A stretch of DNA of 32,250 nucleotides from Strigamia acuminata (lineage: Eukaryota; Arthropoda; Chilopoda; Geophilomorpha; Linotaeniidae), in assembly GCA_949358305.1 (NCBI GenBank), contig CASHSZ010000047.1, forward strand, positions 1 to 32,250, in the 5' to 3' direction. Shown one piece after another: positions 21,959-30,950 of this stretch (position 1 is its first letter; every line of letters begins with the position of its first letter). The position numbers and the translations under genes are program-made. Below the pieces are notes generated by a model. The model worked only from the letters and a program-made list of their open reading frames with translations. It was not told the origin of the DNA and ran no database searches.

Positions 21959-22274
21959 AATGTATAAGATACTTAACCCTATGGCGCGCATGCGGATTTC
22001 GCGGAGTGCGAAAGGGACCCTATATTTAACATTACGGCGGCCTATACCTTGACCCCCTGTTCGCAGTCTCGTGGCGGATTCTGCGGATTTCACCTATTCG
22101 TACAATCCGCACGATCGCGCGTGTTTTATCATTCTTGGCAAACCGTTTTTTGAAAACGCGTTGTAACGCATCCTCAACTTTACAAATCTCGCTTAGCGCG
22201 ATCGCGCTATAACGCTTCTTCGTGTCCAACAAAAACAGCCGATTAAAAACGAAACTTCGGGTTTCGCTAAAACG

Positions 22275-22442
22275 CGATTTTGATATCGGGAAGGGCACGT
22301 GACCACGTGGGTAAAAATAGAATCGAGTTTCGTGAAAACCTAATTTGGAGAAACGGCGTGGTGGTTTTGCGAAATATATCACATGTCACGTGATCGGACG
22401 TTGGATCTCGTACATAAACGTTCGTGCCTGGTCAAACCAGAG
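22275..22442. other. no gene seen between the element and repeat family 1
   Basis: It contains CACGTGACCACGTG-like and TCACGTGATCGGACGT sequences; the latter recurs as TCACGTGACCGGACGTC at about 27676, upstream of another family-1 copy. A minus-strand ORF of 116 codons (22032-22382) spans this and the inverted repeat without recognisable features. Confidence 0.4.
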
Positions 22443-22841
22443 TCTTTAAAAAATATAAATGCATTTCCCGATCATAGGATTAATTTCGCGCCGTGTGCTC
22501 CAGTCATTAATTAGGTTATCTTCGTCGCAACTCGTCATAATAAAATTTTTACAGAAAATCAATCGTTTCGTATTTTATTTTCACTTTCCGGGAGTCTCGC
22601 GTCGTCGTAGTCGACGCGAGTCTCACCGAACGCGTTCTGCGGGTTCGGCGAGCGTTTTCAGATCGGGGCGGACCGTCTCGTATAGTACCGGGCGCGCCTC
22701 CCCAACTGACCGGTCGATGGTTATATAGTTTAAAATTTCCTCGACCGAGTAAACGGTCGATGCTTCAGCGTCCGGTCGATGATGTGGCATTTGTGCGCGT
22801 TCATCCCGTGTCTCTCAGACTGGCCTTCGGGCCGGTCAAAA

Positions 22842-22880
<39 letters not shown>

Positions 22881-23110
22881 ATTGGCCGTAAAATTGGGGC
22901 AACTGGGGTCGCTGAGCGGCGGCGGTGGCGGCAGCAACGACAGCCCCGACGACTCGCCCCGAAAATAAGTTTCCGCGTCGGCATCCGTTCGTTCGTTCGT
23001 TCGTTTAAACGTGCGCGCGGTCGCGTGCATCCTACTCGTGTCTGACGTGGCGATCGGTACGGAGTAAAAAAAAATCACCCGAAAAAGGAAAGACGATTAA
23101 AATTTTAATT
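22443..23110 (+). repeat. family 1 repeat, copy 1
   Basis: It starts with the head GTCTTTAAAAAATA, then ATGCATTTCCCGATC and CATTAATTAGGTTATCTTCG. It continues with a TTTTATTTTCA segment, the palindrome-bearing GTAGTCGACGCGAG, a TTCAGATCG segment, the hairpin at 22818-22837, an (AAAT)n tract (22839-22881), a GCTGAGCGGCGGCGGTGGCGG segment and the end motif CGCCCCGAAAATAAG. A (TTCG)n run follows (22988-23006). The order is conserved in copies 2 and 3, 593 and then 619 bp further on. It resembles a SINE or LINE 3' region; the class is not established. Confidence 0.7.
22818..22837 (+). other. conserved UUCG-tetraloop hairpin (one of six)
   Basis: The sequence GACTGGCCTTCGGGCCGGTC folds into an 8-bp stem closed by C-G around a TTCG loop, with one T-G pair. 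The same element occurs at 23411-23430, 24030-24049, 28093-28112, 29113-29132 and 32231-32250. The right arm varies (GGCCGGTC, GGTCGGTC, GGTCAGTC) while pairing is retained through G-T or T-A pairs. Each complete copy is followed by A-rich or AAATA tails. This suggests selection on RNA structure, as in the 3' ends of some LINE and SINE RNAs recognised by reverse transcriptase. Confidence 0.7.
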
Positions 23111-23700
23111 CTCCGGTCGTGGCACCGACTTTGCGGTCCGTGCTTTAACCGATAATTAGGTTATCTTCGTCGTAATTCGTTGGAATAAAAATTTTATAGA
23201 AAATGAGCCGTTTCGTATTTTATTTTCATCTTCCGGGGGTCTCGCGCCGTCGTTGTGGACGGGAGTCTTCCCGAACACGTTCGATGGGTTTTGCCAACAC
23301 TTTCAGATCGAACTCGGGACTCGGGCCCGCCGCTCGGTCGAGCGGCGCACAGTACCCGCCGAGCGGCGCGGTATCCGATATAAAAACACCCTTGCTTCGC
23401 CACGGTCTCAGACTGGCCTTCGGGCCGGTCAAAATAATAAATAAATAAATAAATAAATAAGTCCGAAAATGGAACGTATCCGTCCCGACGAATAGATGCG
23501 GTTGGGGTCGTTGAGCGACGGCGGCGGCAGCGGCAGCCTTGACGACTCGCCCCGAAAATAAGTTTCCGCGTCGGCATCCGTTCGTTCGTTCGTTCGTTTA
23601 TACGTGCGCGCGGTCGCGTGCATCCTACTCGTGTCTGACGTGGCGATCGGTACGGAGTAAAAAATATCACCCGAAAAAGAAAGACGATTAAATTTTTAAT
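23111..23700 (+). repeat. family 1 repeat, copy 2
   Basis: It is a tandem copy of the preceding unit with the hairpin at 23411-23430, an (AAAT)n tail (23433-23460), the AAAATAAG end motif at about 23560 and a (TTCG)n run at 23579-23598. The stretch after the run (about 23600-23720) repeats 23007-23130 closely. Minus-strand ORFs with YLFIYLF come from the A/T tail. Confidence 0.7.
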
Positions 23701-24200
23701 TCTCCGGTCGTGGCACCGACTCTGCGGTTCGTACTTTAACCGTTAATTAGATTATCTTCGTCGTAATTTACCGGGAAAAAAAATTTGTAGGGAATCCGTT
23801 GTTTTGTATTTTATTGTCATCTTCCGGGGGTCTCGCGCCGTCCCAGTCGATGGGAGTCTTTCTCAACACGTTCGATGGGTTTTGCCAACACTTTCAGATC
23901 GCCAGCGGAACTCGGGCCCGCCGCTCGGTCGAGCGGCTCAGTACCCGCCGGGCGGCGTGGTAGCCGGGTTCTCGCTTCCAGTGGCTGTAGGCGTCCTTCT
24001 TGAACGCCTTCCTCGCTCTCTCGGTCTCAGACTGGCCTTCGGGCCGGTCAAAATAATAAATAAATGAAGAAACAAATAAATCGGAAATAGAACGCGCCCG
24101 TCCCGACGAGAATAGGGGCAAATGGTGTCGTTGAGCGGCGACGGCGGCGGCAACCCCGACGACTCGTCCCAAAAATAAGCTCCCACATCGACACTCATCC
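23701..24200 (+). repeat. family 1 repeat, copy 3
   Basis: Collinear with copies 1 and 2, with the hairpin at 24030-24049 and a degraded tail. The end motif is CGTCCCAAAAATAAG, a variant shared with the copy ending near 29270, so these two copies are closer to each other there than to their neighbours. Confidence 0.7.
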
Positions 24201-24284
24201 GTTAGTCTAAACCTCTTGACGTGCATTCTACTCGCGTCCGACAGATTCGGTTCGTTGTGGGCATAGAAAACATCCGCACACCGA

Positions 24285-24745
24285 TACGGCATGTTTCGAC
24301 GTCGATGCGCGACCGCGAAGCCGAGTCCCCGGCGACGTACATACTCGCACAAGCGCGTTCGCGCGCGCGATATTGCGTGTGATGCGATGCCGATGAGCTC
24401 GACACGGTCTTTCGACGCGGGCGTCGATAATAATGTCCGTCAACGTGGATAAATGCCCGCAGAGTGCTTTGTGTTTATGGCAACGCACCGGGACGCAATT
24501 AACCAACCACTTACGAAAATTCAAAACATAATTGTTTAACAAAAGGAAACTCGTATAATGTTGAAACGATAAAGAAAACGCAAAATTTAGATTCAAATTC
24601 AGATTCGAATTGGGTAAGATTAGGTCAGGTTAGACCCACAAACTCTGGGGGAGCGACACGAAAATGAAAAGGGCGCACCTATCGCTTATAGATGTCTGGC
24701 GATCGACAATGGGTGGACGATTAAAGTTTAAATTTCGGATCGTGG
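24285..24745 (+). repeat. family 2 repeat, copy 1
   Basis: It contains TTTCGACGTCGATGCGCGAC, GTCCGTCAACGTGGATAAAT, GTGTTTATGGCAACGCACC, ATAATGTTGAAACGATAAAG and AGGTCAGGTTAG, followed directly by a family 1 head. Copies at 28300 and 31430 have the same order. There is no open frame common to the copies. The GGTCAGGTTAG stretch resembles the GGTTAGG motifs common in insect genomes, but there is no array. Confidence 0.7.
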
Positions 24746-25140
24746 TATCGGTTTCGCGGTTCGTATTCCAATAGTTAATCACATTATCTTTGTACCAAAC
24801 GACCGATACAAAAGTTTTGTAAAATATCCGCCGTTTTATATTTTAATTTCACCTTCCAGTTGCCACGCGCTGTCGTAGTTGGTGCGAATCTCCATCAACG
24901 CATTCGACGGGCTTCGAGAGTGATTCCAGTAATCCAGACCAATCCTGGCCCTCGCGGAAATCCGGAGGGTTTTGGTTTTCCGCGATTGTTTTACTCACTT
25001 CTGTGGTTTTTCTACTGTATGAGTTAATAGATGTTCTTTTGAACGTCTCTCTCTGTACAGAATACGGGGCAGCTGGCGCCGACAAGCACCGGCAGCCCCA
25101 AACAATTTGTTCAAAAATAAGCTTCTGCAAGATGTTTCGT
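24746..25140 (+). repeat. family 1 repeat, hairpin-less variant, copy 4
   Basis: It has the family 1 head (GTTAATCACATTATCTT, TATTTTAATTTCACCTTCC) and the end motif AAAAATAAG, but the hairpin region is replaced by CCCTCGCGGAAATCCGGAGG, a variant also present near 31133. It therefore defines a subfamily with the copy at 30950. Confidence 0.6.
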
Positions 25141-25640
25141 AAAAAAACCCGACGGGATTCCCATTTTTAACATTATGGTGTTTTTTTTTTTTATTGCCAC
25201 CAAAGCGCGCTACCACCGCAAATTTTCCCGCGTTTGCCATGTACGCGCCGAAAACCACAGGCAATGAACTTTTCCACAAACTGAAAAACAAAATATATGG
25301 GTAAGCGCACATGGGCGAATAAAACAAGATTAGCCCAGTTTCGGAATTTATTGGGTCGACGTTTTGTATTCACGCGTGACGGGGGCACCACATGTGGAAA
25401 ACGCGCGAATCACGCGCGTCTACGCACATTGGAAACTTAGTATTAACGTTCGTTTCGAGTTAAATAAAAACGACGACCGTGACGAGGACCACAAAGACGG
25501 CGATAGCAGGATTCGTCGGAACAACGAGGATTGCCAACGAGAGAGACCCGTTCATTCGCCAACGCTCCATAGTTCAAACTTAAATCGTTCTCGGACTGCC
25601 ACCAGATGTCACATCAGCCGCTCACGACATACACACACTT
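25141..25640. other. intergenic DNA, no gene supported
   Basis: It contains a T run at 25181-25192 and unique-looking sequence. A + frame open from about 25364 to 25687 includes an Asp/Lys/Arg-rich stretch but has no ATG and no splice support. It is likely upstream DNA of the following gene. Confidence 0.4.
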
Positions 25641-25776
25641 TGGTTCGGCAGCTTATATCAAACGCGCGCGTTTCATCTTCCGTCTGATCCTCACTACCAC
25701 CTCGTGTTCGTTGGTAAGTAAGTTTGATGCTTTGTGTGATTTCTCGGTCAATGGACCACGCCCACGACCACAATCA

Positions 25777-25834
<58 letters not shown>

Positions 25835-25846
25835 ATTTACTTTCAG
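25641..25846 (+). promoter_or_regulatory. 5' region and 5'-UTR intron of the zinc-finger-like gene
   Basis: A strong donor, GTAAGT, at 25714 and an acceptor, TTTACTTTCAG, ending at 25846 define a 133-nt intron that contains the (CT)n tract 25783-25832 as an extended pyrimidine stretch. The short exon from 25847 then leads to the ATG at 25877. A TATA-like TATATC lies at 25654-25659, a possible promoter for an exon ending at 25713; the start site itself is not clear. Confidence 0.5.
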
Positions 25847-25876
25847 TTGTTTACTCGTCTCACAAACAAAAGGAAA

Positions 25877-26425
25877 ATGGCGGAAGCACCACAAGAGGAG
25901 GGTGGCGGCAGGTCATACTCCTGCGCTCTATGCGATGATAAACACCCCGATAGTAAGAAACGGTTATTTATTTACTTATTATTTTATATCTTTTGTTCTA
26001 TATCTTTTATTTATTTTATATACATAAATATTTTTTAATTTTATTTTAATTTTTTTCTTCTTCTTCTTCTCCCCCGCCCCATGTGCCTCAGGACCGAACG
26101 GATTCTTCTGCGTCGACGTCTTTCGCCATCAGCGACAGCGACACAACATCCACAAGGACGTGAAAAATTTCTCGCGCGAGCTCGTCTGTCTGGCATCGGT
26201 GAGTGTCCGATTATCCTCTTCACTCACACACTAGTTAACTAATTCGTATTTTTATTTTTTCCCCTTTCTTCTTAGGCGTTGAAACGAGTGCACCGACTCA
26301 ACGGGCGACGCTGTCCGTTTTGTGCGGCGACGCCCTCTCCCGGGGATCTCGTCACTCATTGGGCGGAGGCACACGATTACCAAGCGCCCGCCGGAAACGA
26401 TGGAGGTGGCGTCAATGGACATTAG
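25877..26425 (+). CDS. small zinc-finger-like protein, three coding exons
   Basis: I reconstruct coding exons 25877-25952, 26092-26198 and 26276-26425, with introns of 139 and 77 nt. Both introns are GT-AG with strong sites (GTAAGAA with TGCCTCAG, and GTGAGTG with TTCTTCTTAG). The total is 333 nt, or 110 residues plus stop. Phases match at both junctions, and the frame is open only when spliced. The protein has CALC at 16-19 and a C2H2-like motif at 74-94 (CPFC, then HWAEAH; spacing C-x2-C-x11-H-x4-H), with further Cys/His in the middle (C32, H38, H43, H46). The N-terminus is acidic and Gly-rich, and the C-terminus is Gly/Asn-rich. The ATG has a favourable context (GGAAAATGG). I do not recognise a specific family; zinc binding is inferred from spacing. 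It converges with the minus-strand gene at 26629-27043. Confidence 0.7.
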
Positions 26426-26544
26426 TTTTTATTTAATTTTATTTTTTCCCCATAATTTGCACTGTCCAACTCTTCTTCATTTGCTTTTATTTGTTCTTTA
26501 CTTTTTATTATTTATCTATTTATTTAATTTTTTTTTTTTTTTTT

Positions 26545-26550
26545 AATAAA
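26545..26550 (+). terminator. AATAAA polyadenylation signal of the zinc-finger-like gene
   Basis: AATAAA lies 120 nt after the TAG at 26423-26425, within a T-rich 3' UTR, and is the first such hexamer in that UTR. Confidence 0.55.
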
Positions 26551-26628
26551 AAAGAAAACAAACAAAAAAAAATCCACATTAATCATTGTTATTGTTATCA
26601 TTATTACAAATACACGGTCAATTTTTTA

Positions 26629-27043
26629 TTATCCCGCGTCTTCTTTGCCAGCCTCTCGATTCTCTTTCTGAGACTCGTCGCCGTCTCCTTCGTCTTTTTC
26701 TGATGTGACTCTTACCACACCCACATGGACTAACGCGCTCACCACTGAATGCGACAAAAGAACGTCTCCATCTGGAAGCATCTCGACTCTCATGGGGACG
26801 TTTCTGTTGCCTTCATTCTTTCGTTCCTCCTCCTTCGTCGCTCTTTGGACTATAAGATCCACCGTCTTCAACCTGCCCGTCGGCGCACGCGGGATGGAAG
26901 CGGCGGACGACTGGAAAAGGAAAGAAAACAAATAAAAAAATAAAAAATAAACGAAAAAATGAACAAATAGTGAGAATCTCAACGTGATACCCCTTTTTTT
27001 CAGATTTCACTTCCATTTGTCCAATTTTCATTACGAAGTACAT
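26629..27043 (-). CDS. small protein with acidic C-terminus, probably two exons
   Basis: The terminal exon (26910 down to 26629) is convincing: a TTTTCCAG acceptor, 93 open codons with mixed composition, then TAA. The best upstream match is an exon at 27043-27011 starting with ATG and ending at a GTGAAA donor, giving a 100-nt intron, matching phase 0 and a 104-residue product. The donor is weak, and an internal ATG or another first exon is possible. The protein has a hydrophobic stretch (about 60-80 in the joined product, LLSHSVVSALVHVGVVRV) and a C-terminal tail of Glu, Asp, Lys and Gln (about the last 24 residues). No family was recognised. An AATAAA overlaps the stop codon on the minus strand. 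It faces the zinc-finger-like gene, with about 200 bp between the stop codons. Confidence 0.5.
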
Positions 27044-27049
27044 TACATT

Positions 27050-27749
27050 ACGTTTCGGTCACGGCTTCCGTCAGATGGCGCTCTGGTTTACTTAAATTTT
27101 GCCGTAAATTGCTTTTTTCGCCTTTGTAACTATATTTGATCCAAAAACTAATGACGCCATCGTTTTCAGCGCCAAATTACACGTAGGAAACCTCATTTAA
27201 TCATTAAAATTGTTCAGTTTTAAAAATCAGTCTTTTTCAAATTTCCCACCAAATTTGCCACGCGGTTGCCGACTTCGGTGGATCGTAACGGTACTTTTTC
27301 TTGACCAAATTGAAAAATAAAAGATACAGGCAGGTGCAGATTTGGATTTCCAGTCGAATGAGACTGATTTCAAAATTTATAAACCTCATTTCGAGATAGA
27401 AAACAATATTTTTCAGTTTGCGACGAAGATTTCTGCCTCCATTATAGCTTACGGGATCCGCCGAGTGGCGCTGTTTTCCATTACATTTCGCCGTAATTTA
27501 GCATTTTCTTCTTTTTAACTATATTTAATGCCAATTTCATATTTATAATTGGAAAATAGACCAAAAACTGCACCAGAAAAGTCTACTTTCCAATCGTCCG
27601 ATTAATTTTTTAATTCATTTTTTTGGGATATTACACAAACCGGAAGTACCGGAAGTAGAAACATTACATACAGGTCACGTGACCGGACGTCGAAGACGGA
27701 CAGACAGAGCCGTTTCATTATTAGACTTTCTAAACACAAGGTTTAGAAG
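27050..27749. repeat. diverged duplicated segment, no gene seen
   Basis: Two related stretches, about 27075-27150 and 27465-27540, share TGGCGCT, GCCGTAA and TAACTATATTTRAT in the same order, about 390 bp apart. Flanking AT-rich sequence also aligns loosely (CCTCATTT, TTTTCAGTTT). This looks like an old tandem duplication. The remainder to 27749 is AT-rich with TCACGTGACCGGACGTC at about 27676. Confidence 0.5.
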
Positions 27750-28262
27750 TCTAAAAAATAGAAATGCATTTCCCGATCGTAGAATTAATTTTGTGCCACG
27801 TGCTCCAATCATTAATTAAATTATCTTCGCCGCAACTCACTGCCATAAAAGTTTTATAGAAAACCAATCGTTTCATATTTTATTTCCATCTCCCGGTGGT
27901 CTGGCGCCGTCATAGTCGACGGAAGTCTCTCCGAACACGTTCAACGGGCTTCACGAACGCTTTCAGATCGAATGCGGAACTCGGGCCCGCCGCTTGGTCG
28001 AGCGGCGCAGTACCCGCCGAGCGGCGTGGTAGCCGGGTTCTCGCGTATGGCGATAGGGGGTCCTTTCTAAACAAACACCTCTCTCGGTCTCAGACTGGCC
28101 TTCGGGTCGGTCAAAATAATAAATAAATGAATCGGAAATAGAACGCACCCGTTCTCGCTCGGTCTACCGGCGAATGGGAGCAGTTGGGGCCGTTGAGCGG
28201 CGACGACAGCAGCCCTAACGACTCGTCCCGAAAATAAGTTTCCGCACCGACATCCGTTCACT
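27750..28262 (+). repeat. family 1 repeat, copy 5
   Basis: It has a full head (GTCTAAAAAATAGAAATGC, TTCCCGATCGTAGAATTAAT), the TTCAGATCG segment, hairpin 28093-28112 with the GGTCGGTC right arm, a short AATAAATAAAT tail and the end motif CGTCCCGAAAATAAG. It is similar in length to the other complete copies. Confidence 0.7.
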
Positions 28263-28299
28263 TATTTAAACCCCATGACGCGCGCGTGGTTGCCTGCAT

Positions 28300-28750
28300 T
28301 TTTCGGCTCGTTTCGACACGTTTCGACGTCGACGCGCGACCGTGAGCAAAGTCCTCAGCAACATATGGACATGAGTGTGTCTTTGCTCGCGATCTACGCG
28401 TTTGAGCGCGTTACGACGCGCGATAATGCACGTGATGCGATGGGGGTGAGCGCGACACGGGCTTTTGGCGCGGGCGTCGGTAATGATGTCCGTCAACGTG
28501 GATGAATGTCCGCGAAGTGTTTGGTGTTTATGGCAACGCACCAGGACGCAATTAACAACCAACAAGAATTAAAAATATAACTGTTTAACAAAAAGAAACT
28601 CCTATAATGTTGAAACAATAAAGAAAACGCAAAATTCAGATTCAAATTTAGATTTGAATTAGGTCAGATTAGGCCAGGTTGTAGATCCACAGACTCTCGA
28701 GACGACAACAAGAAAATAAAAAGGATGCGTTTATCGTTTGTAGGTAGAAT
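28300..28750 (+). repeat. family 2 repeat, copy 2
   Basis: It is collinear with 24285-24745, including TTTCGACGTCGACGCGCGAC, GTCCGTCAACGTGGATGAAT, GTGTTTATGGCAACGCACC and AGGCCAGGTTGTAGATCC, and is again followed at once by a family 1 head. Confidence 0.7.
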
Positions 28751-28764
28751 CTCGCGCCGAGTTA

Positions 28765-29280
28765 AATAAAAGTCTTTAAAAAATAGAAATCGATTTCCCG
28801 GTCGTAGAATTAATTTTGTGTCATGTGATCCAGTCATTAATTAGATTTTCGTGGTAGATGTTGCGTGAAACAAGATCGTGAACGTCTCAATTGGTTTACG
28901 ATTTAAATTTCATCTCGCAATACACGCTGCACCAACGTAGTCGACGCGAGTTTATATCACTGCACTCGATGGGTTTTGTGAGCATTTTTAGACCAATCGA
29001 TCGTACAGCTTGTTTGCTAGTTTCCTTTCGAGGTCAGCGGTTAACTCTTTGCATTCTATGATGCTGTTGGTTCCAACGGCGATACGCGTCTCCCGCCTGC
29101 CTCTCGGTCTCAGACTGGCCTTCGGGCCGGTCAAAAAAAAAGAAAAAAATTAATAAATAGATAAATAAGTCGGGAACAAAACGCATCCATCCCGACGAAT
29201 AGTGACAGTTGGGCTCGTTGAGCGGTGGCGAAGGCGGCGGCAACCCCGACGACTCGTCCCAAAAATAAGCTCCCACATCG
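28765..29280 (+). repeat. family 1 repeat, copy 6
   Basis: It has the head GTCTTTAAAAAATAGAAATC and a variant interior with GTAGATGTTGCGTGAAA shared with the copy at 30950, then the hairpin 29113-29132 and an A-rich tail. The end motif is CGTCCCAAAAATAAG, as in copy 3. Confidence 0.7.
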
Positions 29281-29289
29281 ACACTCATC

Positions 29290-29452
29290 CGTTCGCGTGT
29301 GCACGTGTGTGTCTGTGTGTGGCATTTTACAACGGAGTGGCATCGACGTGTCCATTGGTTGACTCGAGTTCCAACCGTCCCCAACGCCTCGTAAAAATCG
29401 ACACCGATTTTATGACTTTGAACGACTTTATCGCTAACATTTCCATCTGATT
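29290..29452 (+). other. possible coding fragment, unrecognised
   Basis: A + frame open to TGA at 29448-29450 ends in about 30 codons with protein-like composition (from about 29362, with Val, Asp, Lys, Ile, Phe and Asn in a mixed pattern). No acceptor or upstream exon is clear, and the two antisense frames are also partly open. It could be a last exon or chance. The sequence between 29452 and 29553 is AT-rich with nothing assigned. Confidence 0.2.
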
Positions 29453-29553
29453 CCCCGTAACGACGTTTTGACCATTGCTCCCCCCACACTCCAATTCAAA
29501 ATTTAATAAGAAATTGTCAAACTTTTCAAATTCTATGATAAAAGTTGAGTGTT

Positions 29554-29559
29554 TTTATT
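29554..29559 (-). terminator. AATAAA polyadenylation signal of the six-exon gene
   Basis: On the minus strand AATAAA follows the TAA of the six-exon gene by 73 nt, after a T-rich stretch. Confidence 0.55.
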
Positions 29560-29632
29560 GTTTACAAAATAAAAACGAAAAATAAAAAAATAAAATAAAA
29601 AAAGATTCAAAATCGACTCGTCACATCGCCGA

Positions 29633-29890
29633 TTACGCGCCTGGTCGTGGGTCACTGAGGAAGAGATCAAATTGAATAAACTAAATGAACAAACTGATGG
29701 ACGAGCGGACAAATTGAAACGTTGAACCGAATTAATTACCTCGACGCCGGACGCCCTGGCAACGTCGGTTCGGTGGCCGCGAAACGCGCTAGCATCCTGG
29801 CGCGCCCGCGGGATTGACTTGAAAAATAGAAAATAAAATAAAATAAATATAAATAAATAAATCAATTCGAATCAAACCAACCAATCGGTC

Positions 29891-29921
<31 letters not shown>

Positions 29922-30028
29922 GTTGAATCGAATTAACTCACATCGGCATCGGACGTCCCGGTCCCATCAACTGGGCGCCCGCGAAGCGAAGAAACAGTAA
30001 GGAACGTCCGCGAGGATGGCTTAAAAAA

Positions 30029-30059
<31 letters not shown>

Positions 30060-30682
30060 ATGAATAAATAAATCAAACGAGACGTTTGACCGGATTACAT
30101 CGGTTCCGGAGTCGCGCGCTGGAATGGCGCAACCCGCATGATGGGTCGAATGTGACCGGGTTCGGTCCACTGCCACGATGGCGACTGGGGCGGATCAATT
30201 GGCTGACAACTGAATAAACAAAGAAATAAAGAAATGAAGAAACGGATAAACGAACGATCGAAACCGGTCGGTCGAATCTCTCACCTTGCATCATCGCCGT
30301 CGTTGTTGTGGTCGTTGGTTTTCTCGTTTTTGTTCATCGTCTGGAACATAGAAATTAAATTAAAGTCGAATGCAAAGGAAAATAAAATAACGGCTAAGAA
30401 AAAATAAAAAATTGCAAGTCACGAGTCTGTCAAATGAGCGAGCGAGCGGTGCCCGACCGAACCAATGCAGGCGTTCGTGTTTGCACGCGCGTGTTAATTG
30501 ATACGTTGTCGAGAGAGGCGTAGAGGTAATCGAGGGTTGTTTTTTTTTTCAATTTGTCGATCGATTGACTGATAAATGTGACGGTAGAACGGTCAACTAC
30601 TCACTTTTTGGAAGATGGAAACACGACGTCGTCTGTCCCGCGCGTGATCACTATCGATGCATAGAGCGACACCAAGTGACAT
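29633..30682 (-). CDS. small Arg/Pro-rich protein, six exons, two of them similar
   Basis: On the minus strand I reconstruct exons 30682-30605, 30340-30285, 30209-30099, 30019-29942, 29817-29740 and 29654-29633, joined by introns of 264, 75, 79, 124 and 85 nt, all GT-AG. The total is 423 nt, or 140 residues. Phases match at all five junctions, and each exon is closed by stops soon after its donor. Exons 4 and 5 are both 78 nt, in the same phase, and encode similar 26-residue modules (shared I..RGR, RFA and PGRP), so exon duplication is likely. The product has an Arg-rich start (RDRRRR), an Asn/Asp-rich stretch and Pro/Arg-rich modules, with no signal peptide or membrane segment. The ATG could instead be the one in exon 2 (30337-30335, giving 113 residues), with exon 1 as a 5' UTR. 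Family unknown. Confidence 0.6.
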
Positions 30683-30739
30683 AATCCGGAAACATGGCGG
30701 CTGTCTGTCTCCATCCTCTCGGCACACGGTTCCACGCGG

Positions 30740-30950
30740 CGGGTATCTCCGTCCACTCGACCAATCGTCGTATTCGTTGTTATCCTTTTTCCTTTTTTTT
30801 TTCTTTTTTTTTTCTTTCTTTTTTTTTCTTTTTTTCTTTTTTAGGCGAGTAAATAAAACTGACTGAAATAAAAATTCCCATCCGTCCACCCATTTCGTTT
30901 TGTTTTTTAACGTGACGATTCTGAGTAATTACGTCACACCGTGTACCCCA
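30740..30950. other. pyrimidine-rich tract upstream of the six-exon gene
   Basis: The + strand is a (T)nC tract at about 30782-30842, so the sense strand of the minus-strand gene is A/G-rich just 5' of its first exon. A 98-codon minus ORF (30889-30593) reads this as a Lys-rich stretch that continues in frame into exon 1. I take it as low-complexity upstream DNA, but a longer N-terminus cannot be excluded. Confidence 0.4.

Larger units (their letters stand above)
20108..22274. mobile_element. inverted-repeat-bounded segment carrying the capsid-like gene
   Basis: The gene at 20448-21767 is enclosed by inverted repeats. The inner pair is a perfect 23-nt match, 20248-20270 against the complement of 22025-22047, and continues inward through a GGGWCCCTTTCGC match. 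An outer pair of 16 nt, CGTTTTAGCGAAACCC at 20108-20123, matches the complement of 22259-22274. The intervening arm sequence is only partly similar and differs in length (about 120 against 210 nt). This could be a degenerate terminal inverted repeat of a viral or transposon-like insertion, or repeats into which the gene fell. No integrase, polymerase or transposase is present, so any mobility would depend on another source. Confidence 0.55.

Noticed and set aside
22032-22382. 116-codon minus-strand ORF
   Set aside because: It overlaps the inverted repeat arm. Its similarity to a + frame at 20200-20300 is explained by the shared inverted DNA sequence.
22836-23670. Minus ORFs with YLFIYLF repeats resembling membrane segments
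   Set aside because: They are translations of the (AAAT)n tails of family 1 copies.
24590-24615. AGATTCGAATTGG, resembling a tRNA B box in family 2
   Set aside because: No A box at suitable spacing and no cloverleaf could be drawn.
24615-24640. AGGTCAGGTTAG, resembling TTAGG telomere repeats
   Set aside because: It is a single degenerate stretch inside family 2, with no array.
25653-25938. ORFs with long Ser-Leu or Arg-Glu runs
   Set aside because: They are translations of the (CT)n tract inside the predicted 5'-UTR intron.
30593-30889. 98-codon Lys-rich ORF as a separate gene
   Set aside because: The Lys run comes from a purine tract; only its last part is used, as exon 1 of the six-exon gene model.
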